Assembly: GCA_045647525.1 (NCBI GenBank)
Contig: JAZRMK010000046.1
Location: 1-20,803 of the forward strand
Direction of reading: 5' to 3'
Length of the DNA stretch: 20,803 nt
Origin: UMGS172 sp045647525
GTDB lineage: Bacteria; Bacillota; Clostridia; Oscillospirales; Acutalibacteraceae
Of this stretch, positions 15,673 to 20,803 are shown in pieces (position 1 is the first letter of the stretch; the number at the start of each line of letters is the position of its first letter). Both the position numbers and the translations under genes were made by a program. The notes beneath the pieces are model-generated. The model did no database searches, was not told where the DNA came from, and was given only the letters and a program-made list of their open reading frames with translations.

Positions 15673-16077
15673 TTATTTGGAATTGCGTACAATTTGACGC
15701 CAATCAAGGTCACCGCGTTCAAGACCATGTATAAGCATTTCAGCCGTTGCTATATTAGTAGCAATAGGAATATTATGAACGTCGCAAAGTCGCATAATTC
15801 CGTTTTCATCAGGCTCACTGGATTTGGGATTCAACGGATCGCGGAAAAACAAGACCAAGTCTATCTCGTCACAGCCGATACGCGATGCAATCTGCTGATC
15901 TCCGCCCTGATCACCACTTAAAAATTTAACTATTTCAAGACCGGTGGCTTCTGCTACCAATTTGCCCGTAGTTCCGGTAGCAAGAATTGTGTGTCTGCTC
16001 AAAATACCGCAATACGCTATACAAAATTGGACCATAAGTTCTTTTTTCGCATCGTGTGCTATCAACGCTACATTCAT
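15673..16077 (-). CDS. mgsA: Methylglyoxal synthase
   Basis: Converts dihydroxyacetone phosphate to methylglyoxal and phosphate, an overflow bypass of lower glycolysis. The 134 residues match Gram-positive family members. Visible active-site blocks are ATGTTGKLV (phosphate binding), SGDQGGDQQIA with catalytic Asp60, FFRDPLNPKSSEPD, and CDVHNIPIATN with His101. AAGGAGATGG lies 7 bases upstream of the ATG and overlaps the stop of the preceding gene, which is 12 bases away. In clostridial mre/min clusters mgsA commonly follows rodA; here it directly follows the MinD-like gene. Confidence 0.97.
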   Translation of the reverse strand: MNVALIAHDAKKELMVQFCIAYCGILSRHTILATGTTGKLVAEATGLEIVKFLSGDQGGDQQIASRIGCDEIDLVLFFRDPLNPKSSEPDENGIMRLCDVHNIPIATNIATAEMLIHGLERGDLDWRQIVRNSK

Positions 16078-16089
16078 ACTACCATCTCC

Positions 16090-16815
16090 TTAAATATCTT
16101 TGATTTTTGGCAACGAAACCTTCTCACCCGAAAGTCTTGCTGCTATTCGGTGAATTGCCTTTGCCGCAGAGCCGAAGATTATCGGCTTGCCGACATAGGC
16201 GCTTAAATTTTTATCCTCAGGCACAATACCCAAAAGCTGTGCCGAACAGGTGTTGATAATCTTATCAATATTATTAACGGATTTATTGACTCCCAACGGT
16301 TTGAACCTATTGATTATGAGCCTCGGCTGAATCCCTCTTTCCATAAGTCCGTTACAAAGAATACCTGTGTTTTTCAATGCCACGGGTTCAGGCGTTACAA
16401 CCGCTACAAACACCGCGTTTTTAGGCAAGTCGCAAAGCCTTTCAGCAGGTAACTGACCCTTGGTGTCAAGAATAATATAATCGTAATTCTTACTTTCCTC
16501 GTCAACAACACGGCTTACCGCCGCAAAATCCAACGGTTTATTTTCATACGGTGACGGAACTACCGAAAGGTTATGTAACTTCGGTACCGAAACCGCTGCT
16601 TCCCCTATCGTTGCATTACCACTAACAACATCGGCAATATCGAATACCGTTCCGACTCCTAAATCGAGCATAGTATCAAGGCATCTTGCTCCTTCATCAA
16701 TATCGATTAGCAAGACCTTTTTTGAAGCTAATGACAATGCCGCAGAGAGCCCGACGGCCACGGTAGACTTACCGCTTCCGCCTTTTGAGGATACTAAAAC
16801 TATTGTCTGTCCCAC
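16090..16815 (-). CDS. Orphan MinD/ParA-like ATPase in the mre cluster
   Basis: 241 residues when started at GTG 16815 (translated MGQTIVLVSSKGG). An in-frame ATG six codons upstream (16833) has no ribosome binding site and would leave only about 8 bases of leader, whereas GGAGGG lies 5 bases before the GTG. The deviant Walker A KGGSGKST is at 11-18, with signature Lys11 and Lys16. LLIDIDEGARCLD (35-47) corresponds to the MinD block IGLRNLD, and Walker B is YIILD with Asp117, followed by TKGQLP where MinD normally has SPAG. MinD paralogues usually end in an amphipathic helix with bulky hydrophobic residues; this one ends GEKVSLPKIKDI, which does not look like one. No minC or minE is adjacent. 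Division-site selection is possible but unproven. Confidence 0.82.
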   Translation of the reverse strand: MGQTIVLVSSKGGSGKSTVAVGLSAALSLASKKVLLIDIDEGARCLDTMLDLGVGTVFDIADVVSGNATIGEAAVSVPKLHNLSVVPSPYENKPLDFAAVSRVVDEESKNYDYIILDTKGQLPAERLCDLPKNAVFVAVVTPEPVALKNTGILCNGLMERGIQPRLIINRFKPLGVNKSVNNIDKIINTCSAQLLGIVPEDKNLSAYVGKPIIFGSAAKAIHRIAARLSGEKVSLPKIKDI

Positions 16816-16847
16816 AAAAGCCCTCCGTTTCATACATTATTAAAGCC

Positions 16848-16876
16848 ATTTTATCATATTGTTTTTAAATTGTAAA
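16848..16876 (-). promoter_or_regulatory. Sigma-A promoter before the MinD-like gene
   Basis: Minus strand TTTACA (16876-16871), 17 bases, TAAAAT (16853-16848), with TGA before the -10. Expected transcription start near 16841, 26 bases before the GTG start. It lies in the 78-base gap after the PBP gene, where no terminator is visible, so it would add to or uncouple expression of the MinD-like gene, mgsA and hisS from the mre genes. Confidence 0.78.
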
Positions 16877-16893
16877 GAATATTTAAAACGAAA

Positions 16894-18891
16894 TTATTTA
16901 ATCAGTTGATTCGGTTCGGTTTCCTCATAAATATCACTCGAACCGAAGAAGTACTCATCCAAAATCGCCTTGGCGACAGGTCCTGTCGAGGTGCTGTGCT
17001 GTCCATGTTCAACAACTATCGAAATAGCAATTTCAGGATCATCGAACGGTGCGAAGAGAATAAGAACACTGTTATCGGCACCGGTAGTCTGAGCAGTACC
17101 TGTTTTACCGCCTATCGATATTGGATAATCGGCAAAATACGCACTTGCGGTACCTTCCTGCGTTACCGAATGCATACCGTCTTTAACTGTTTCTATAACA
17201 CCGTCGTTCAAAGCAACAGTGTCCAACACCTGCGGAGTAGTTTTATAAATATACTCATCACCCGATGCTTTTTTTACACTGTTTAAGATAGTTGCCTTAT
17301 ATCTTGTACCGCCGTTGGCAATAGTTGCGGTATACGACGCCATCTGCAGCGGTGTAAAAGCATTATCAGACTGTCCAATTGCAGCAGCCAAGGTCGATCC
17401 ATCGTACCACGGTTTGCCAATAGATGTGGAATAGTTGGGGCCTGCAATTGTACCGATTCGTTCAGGCAATTCAATACCTGTATCGGTGCCTAAACCGAAC
17501 TTCAAAGCATACTGATTTAGCTTGGTAATGCCGAGCAAACGTCCTGCATCAAAGAAAAAATAGTTGCACGAAAAGCCCAATGCCGACACAACGTTTACAT
17601 CCTTGTGATAATGCATACAACTCGGTTGATAGTCTTTATAATAAGTGTATTTTTGTTTACAGTATACGGAAGTATACTTATCAATAACCCCTTCCTGCAA
17701 GGCGGCAATAGCGACCATAGGTTTTATTGCAGAACCGGGCGGATACACGCCATTCATTGCTCGGTTGTAAAGAGGATTATTCTCCTGCTGTAAAATTGAT
17801 GAATAATCGTTATAATAGTCAACCAGACTGTAATTCGGGTAACTTGTTGACACAAGCAGTTCACCCGTTTTTACATTCATAACATTGACTGCACCGCCGG
17901 TTATAACGCCACCGCGATCGTTGAGGTACTCTATGTTTTTAGCCAAAGCATCCTGCGCAGCTTTCTGTAACTTTGAGTCGATAGTCAGGAAAACGGTATT
18001 ACCCTGAACTGATTCTTTTGTGACTTCGGTGTAGGCAACATTACCGTTTTTATCAAAATAATAGGTCAGTTCGCCTTCCTCGCCTTTGAGGTACTCCTCA
18101 AACGCGCTCTCAGCACCGCTTTTACCGATATAGTCATTATAAGAGTATCCTTTGTTTTTAAGTTCAGGCCATTCCTCTGCCGTGATTTTACCGATTGTAC
18201 CTACCAAATGTGTTGCTAATGTCGGATCTGCATACTCACGGTAGGTTACGACGCTTATCTCAACTCCCGGCAACTTCGAGTACGACTCAGCAATCAGAAT
18301 CATAAGTTCTGACGATATATCCTCTGCAAAAGTATAAGGATTGGAAACCGAGAAGTCACTGCGCTCCATACTGTACCGCACACCCATAATTGTTCTGCGA
18401 TCTTTATCATTCATTCCCTTCAAGGAATAACGGTCTACCATCTCATTATAGCAGTTTTTAGCACTTGCATAGCTATTAAGACCAAGCTTGTTCTTCAATG
18501 CCGAAACCGCTGTGTCAGAACCGTTAAATTCAACCGTTCCATCGGCTGTCATAGGCAAGGAATCATTCCACTCGACCTCGTGTTTTTCGAGCAGTTCTGT
18601 CAATTCCAAAATAACATGATTATATTCGTTTTCCTTCATATATGCACTGTTGAAAACAACATTATAGCCTTCTCGATTATAAGCAATAGGTCTGCCGTTG
18701 CGGTCAACAATGATTCCGCGAGTTGCCTCAATAGAGGTCTTTATCGCAGTTAAATTGGCATTTTTAGTAGAGAACTCATCGGCTGTGACCACCTGGAACT
18801 GAAAGGTTCTGAAACTGAAAACCATAACTATCGCCAGCATAAGTGCGGTCAAAAATACGATTCTCGGATTTTGTTTTTTCTTAACTCTCAC
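16894..18891 (-). CDS. mrdA: Class B penicillin-binding protein 2 (elongation transpeptidase)
   Basis: Cross-links peptidoglycan during cell elongation. The 665 residues start with a basic cytoplasmic stretch and one membrane anchor (about 11-28). The PBP dimerisation domain begins near EATRGIIVDRNG (about 55). The transpeptidase domain has all three penicillin-binding motifs: SAIK with Ser387 and Lys390, SCN at 441-443, and KTG at 596-598. The start is GTG 18891, with a near-perfect AAAGGAGGTGA 7 bases upstream. It follows mreD by 31 bases. Placement after mreBCD marks it as the MreBCD-linked PBP2. The matching SEDS glycosyltransferase rodA, often nearby, is absent from this window. Confidence 0.95.
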   Translation of the reverse strand: MRVKKKQNPRIVFLTALMLAIVMVFSFRTFQFQVVTADEFSTKNANLTAIKTSIEATRGIIVDRNGRPIAYNREGYNVVFNSAYMKENEYNHVILELTELLEKHEVEWNDSLPMTADGTVEFNGSDTAVSALKNKLGLNSYASAKNCYNEMVDRYSLKGMNDKDRRTIMGVRYSMERSDFSVSNPYTFAEDISSELMILIAESYSKLPGVEISVVTYREYADPTLATHLVGTIGKITAEEWPELKNKGYSYNDYIGKSGAESAFEEYLKGEEGELTYYFDKNGNVAYTEVTKESVQGNTVFLTIDSKLQKAAQDALAKNIEYLNDRGGVITGGAVNVMNVKTGELLVSTSYPNYSLVDYYNDYSSILQQENNPLYNRAMNGVYPPGSAIKPMVAIAALQEGVIDKYTSVYCKQKYTYYKDYQPSCMHYHKDVNVVSALGFSCNYFFFDAGRLLGITKLNQYALKFGLGTDTGIELPERIGTIAGPNYSTSIGKPWYDGSTLAAAIGQSDNAFTPLQMASYTATIANGGTRYKATILNSVKKASGDEYIYKTTPQVLDTVALNDGVIETVKDGMHSVTQEGTASAYFADYPISIGGKTGTAQTTGADNSVLILFAPFDDPEIAISIVVEHGQHSTSTGPVAKAILDEYFFGSSDIYEETEPNQLIK

Positions 18892-18922
18892 AAGCGGTCA
18901 CCTCCTTTGAACTTGAATGATT

Positions 18923-19453
18923 TTATTCGTATTTTATGTTTTTTACGGGCACGGGCATTCTTTTATAAAACGGGTTAAATGCATAATAAAGCAAAACACC
19001 CAAAACAGTTCCGTATATTGCCGACGGCAACATATAGTTCCAAAGCACATACCCTGCGGCTTGATCTATCGGCAAAAAAACCACAAGCCATTTCACAAAA
19101 AAATACAGTGCACTTGCTGATACTTGCAAGACAATAATCGATGCCAAATTGGCGTTAAACAAATAATCCACCAGCATTCCGCTGACAAAACCGATTACGG
19201 ACAGGGCAATTATGTTATAGCAGACCGTAGATGAATAAACATCGGTAAGTGAACCCATAAAAAAGCCAAAAGCTATACCGTAATACCCTTTAAAGTAAAA
19301 GCCTGCAAGCACCGTAAACGGAAGCGCCCAAATAACCGATGCTTTTCCTATATTGAATGTTGCAAGGCCTGATGATTGAAGCAACATCAGAAATAAACAT
19401 ATAACCGTAAAAACGGCAAAATATAAAAACCTTTTTAATCTAACAGACGTCAT
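18923..19453 (-). CDS. mreD: Rod shape-determining membrane protein MreD
   Basis: 176 residues, very hydrophobic, with about five or six membrane segments (near 9-27, 37-53, 78-98, 102-126 and 137-158). The motif GSLTDVYSS near 67-75 resembles the conserved G.l.D...g of MreD. Position between mreC and the PBP gene gives the identity more firmly than sequence, since MreD diverges widely. It overlaps mreC by 4 bases (ATGA). Part of the elongasome that guides wall synthesis. Confidence 0.93.
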   Translation of the reverse strand: MTSVRLKRFLYFAVFTVICLFLMLLQSSGLATFNIGKASVIWALPFTVLAGFYFKGYYGIAFGFFMGSLTDVYSSTVCYNIIALSVIGFVSGMLVDYLFNANLASIIVLQVSASALYFFVKWLVVFLPIDQAAGYVLWNYMLPSAIYGTVLGVLLYYAFNPFYKRMPVPVKNIKYE

Positions 19454-20313
19454 TTTTCATCACCGTTGATCTCTGCCATACCCTGACCCGAGAAGTAGGT
19501 AATGACCATGACCTCTTTCAAATTGTCAAAATCAACCGTTGACTGAACTTCGGCGTAAAGCGATGCATCCTTTGTCTGCTGTTTAATGTTGAGCACTTTG
19601 CCGACAACAAGACCTTTGGGGAACACACCGCCGCCAGCAGTAATTATATAATCATCGACCGAAACTGCGCAGTTGCGTTGCAGATTATAAAGATAACAGC
19701 GGTCGTTTTCGGCCAAGTCACCGCGGCCTGAAACTATGCCTGCATCATTTGTTCGGCTGTCCACCCCACCTGCTTTAAGTTTCGGACTCAAAACAGTAGT
19801 CACCTTGGAATAGGTCGGTGCTATTTCGGTAATATATCCGACAAGTCCCGCACTGGTGATCACGGGGTCATAAAGTGCCACACCGTCAACCAGTCCTGCG
19901 TCAATGGTAAAACTCTTATACGGGTCGGCAGCATCCCTTGCAACAACCGTTCCGGACTGGAAAAGCATCTCCGGATTATCTTCCTTAATTCCCAGATACT
20001 CCTCGTAGAAAGCGTTTTCTATCTTGGTCTGCTCCATATCGGTCAACTGCCCGACAAGCTCGGCATTTTGCTTTTCCAAACGTGCAATTTCATCCTGCAA
20101 GGCCTTATTATCACCAAGCCTTGCTTTGAAACCTTCAAATTTTTGAGAAATGCTTGTAAAAGCCTTTTGAACAGGTGCAGTAACCGTGCTGAAAAAGCTG
20201 CTTATCGGAGAAGAAACATTGGTCAACAAAGAAACCGCGATAACAACTACCAAAAGAGAGGCAACCGAAGCCAACAATATCTTAAATTTTCTGCTTCTGA
20301 AAAAGAAACGCAT
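19450..20313 (-). CDS. mreC: Cell shape-determining protein MreC
   Basis: 287 residues: basic N-terminus, one membrane anchor at about 12-31, a coiled coil at about 66-105 (heptad-like ALQDEIARLEKQNAELVGQL), then the external beta-domain from GTVVARDAADPYKSFTIDAG (about 121-140) to near 275. MreC links cytoplasmic MreB to periplasmic-side PBP2. AAGGAGG about 8 bases upstream supports the ATG. It lies 18 bases after mreB and overlaps mreD by 4 bases. Confidence 0.96.
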   Translation of the reverse strand: MRFFFRSRKFKILLASVASLLVVVIAVSLLTNVSSPISSFFSTVTAPVQKAFTSISQKFEGFKARLGDNKALQDEIARLEKQNAELVGQLTDMEQTKIENAFYEEYLGIKEDNPEMLFQSGTVVARDAADPYKSFTIDAGLVDGVALYDPVITSAGLVGYITEIAPTYSKVTTVLSPKLKAGGVDSRTNDAGIVSGRGDLAENDRCYLYNLQRNCAVSVDDYIITAGGGVFPKGLVVGKVLNIKQQTKDASLYAEVQSTVDFDNLKEVMVITYFSGQGMAEINGDEK

Positions 20314-20331
20314 CGGTTTTTGCCTCCTTAA

Positions 20332-20803
20332 TTATCTGTATTTTTTACCTCTTTTAAAGACAAATGTGTCAAAAGTAAGGTTAGTCTCAATTCTTTTACC
20401 GATACCCAAAGCAACACAGTCAAGAGGATTCGGTGCCACACGCACACGCATACCTGTTTCGGTTGCTATCAAACGGTCAATATTGCGGAGCTTTGCACAA
20501 CCGCCGGTAAGAACAATGCCGCGGTCGATAATATCAGCAGCAAGTTCGGGCGGAGTTTTTTCAAATGTAGAACGAATAGTATCAACAATCTGATAAAGAG
20601 GGTCGGATAGAGCCTCTCTTACATCGGAAGCCGTTACCTCTACATTTTTAGGTAAGCCGTCAACAAGGTTTCTTCCCTTAACCTCCAACGAGCCCTCGTC
20701 TTCATACGGCATAGCCGGACCGCTAGCAATTTTGATCTGCTCAGCAGAACGCTCACCGATAAGGAGATTGTGTTTTATACGGATAAAGTTGATAATGGCA
20801 TCG
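20332..20803 (-). CDS. mreB: Rod shape-determining actin homologue MreB, C-terminal part (runs off right edge)
   Basis: The frame is open to the right edge; 156 residues of a protein normally near 335-350 are visible. They begin DAIINFIRIKHNLLIGERSAEQIKI, trimmed here to its key words IGERSAEQIKI, and continue through PPELAADIIDRGIVLTGG and NPLDCVALGIGKRIE, all MreB hallmarks. MreB filaments direct lateral wall synthesis together with the following mreC, mreD and PBP2 products. Odd point: the nucleotide-binding loop reads TGGCAKL where MreB and Mbl usually read TGGGALL, so the third glycine is cysteine. The N-terminal half, with the P1 loop and any membrane helix, is outside the window. Confidence 0.96.
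   Translation of the reverse strand, partial: DAIINFIRIKHNLLIGERSAEQIKIASGPAMPYEDEGSLEVKGRNLVDGLPKNVEVTASDVREALSDPLYQIVDTIRSTFEKTPPELAADIIDRGIVLTGGCAKLRNIDRLIATETGMRVRVAPNPLDCVALGIGKRIETNLTFDTFVFKRGKKYR

Noticed and set aside
1..20803. CRISPR arrays, insertion sequences, tRNA genes, phage or defence systems
   Set aside because: No regularly spaced repeats, transposase or integrase motifs, terminal repeats or tRNA-like cloverleaf were found; nearly all of the window is explained by housekeeping genes.

Overview
The window looks like core chromosome of a Gram-positive anaerobe of class Clostridia, probably close to Ruminococcaceae/Oscillospiraceae. The evidence is gene content and order: mreBCD next to a class B PBP, a MinD-like ATPase and mgsA; dprA-topA-trmFO; plsX-rnc-radical SAM-smc. 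The Firmicutes-type HisRS and TrmFO, strong AGGAGG-type ribosome binding sites and frequent TTG/GTG starts agree. No tRNA, rRNA, CRISPR, insertion sequence or prophage is visible, and no gene-free stretch exceeds 300 bases.

Layout (most genes read on the minus strand). From the right edge leftwards, 20803-14283 holds mreB (partial), mreC, mreD, a PBP2-type transpeptidase, an orphan MinD-like ATPase, methylglyoxal synthase and histidyl-tRNA synthetase. A consensus promoter lies between the PBP gene and the MinD-like gene. A short plus-strand operon (12005-14244) encodes a WbbL-like glycosyltransferase, RmlD and RmlC, i.e. the last two steps of dTDP-L-rhamnose synthesis plus a probable rhamnosyltransferase; it converges on hisS at a bidirectional terminator. 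Divergent from it is radC (11854-11135) with its own terminator. Next comes an EF-G-like translational GTPase (10880-8832) with its own promoter, a structured leader containing a 20-codon ORF, and a strong terminator. Finally, one tightly packed minus-strand operon starts at the promoter at 8745-8717: SpoU-type RNA methyltransferase, dprA, topA, trmFO, plsX, rnc, an Elp3-like radical SAM protein, and smc, which runs off the left edge.

Functional picture. The right block builds the elongasome (MreBCD scaffold and transpeptidase). The middle makes and probably uses dTDP-rhamnose for a surface polysaccharide. The left operon is a housekeeping set for RNA modification and maturation, DNA uptake/processing, supercoiling, phospholipid initiation and chromosome condensation. 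Genes overlap or lie within about 40 bases of each other, which implies translational coupling.

Most content is conventional. The points most worth a second look are the EF-G paralogue, whose GTPase motifs are degenerate (catalytic His replaced, NKxD reading GKLD) and whose mRNA leader carries a candidate leader peptide overlapping a hairpin; the lone MinD-like ATPase where clostridial clusters usually have minC-minD-minE-rodA; and the fact that all five recognisable promoters have a 17-bp spacer and a TGn extended -10. All calls come from reading the sequence; no database search was possible.
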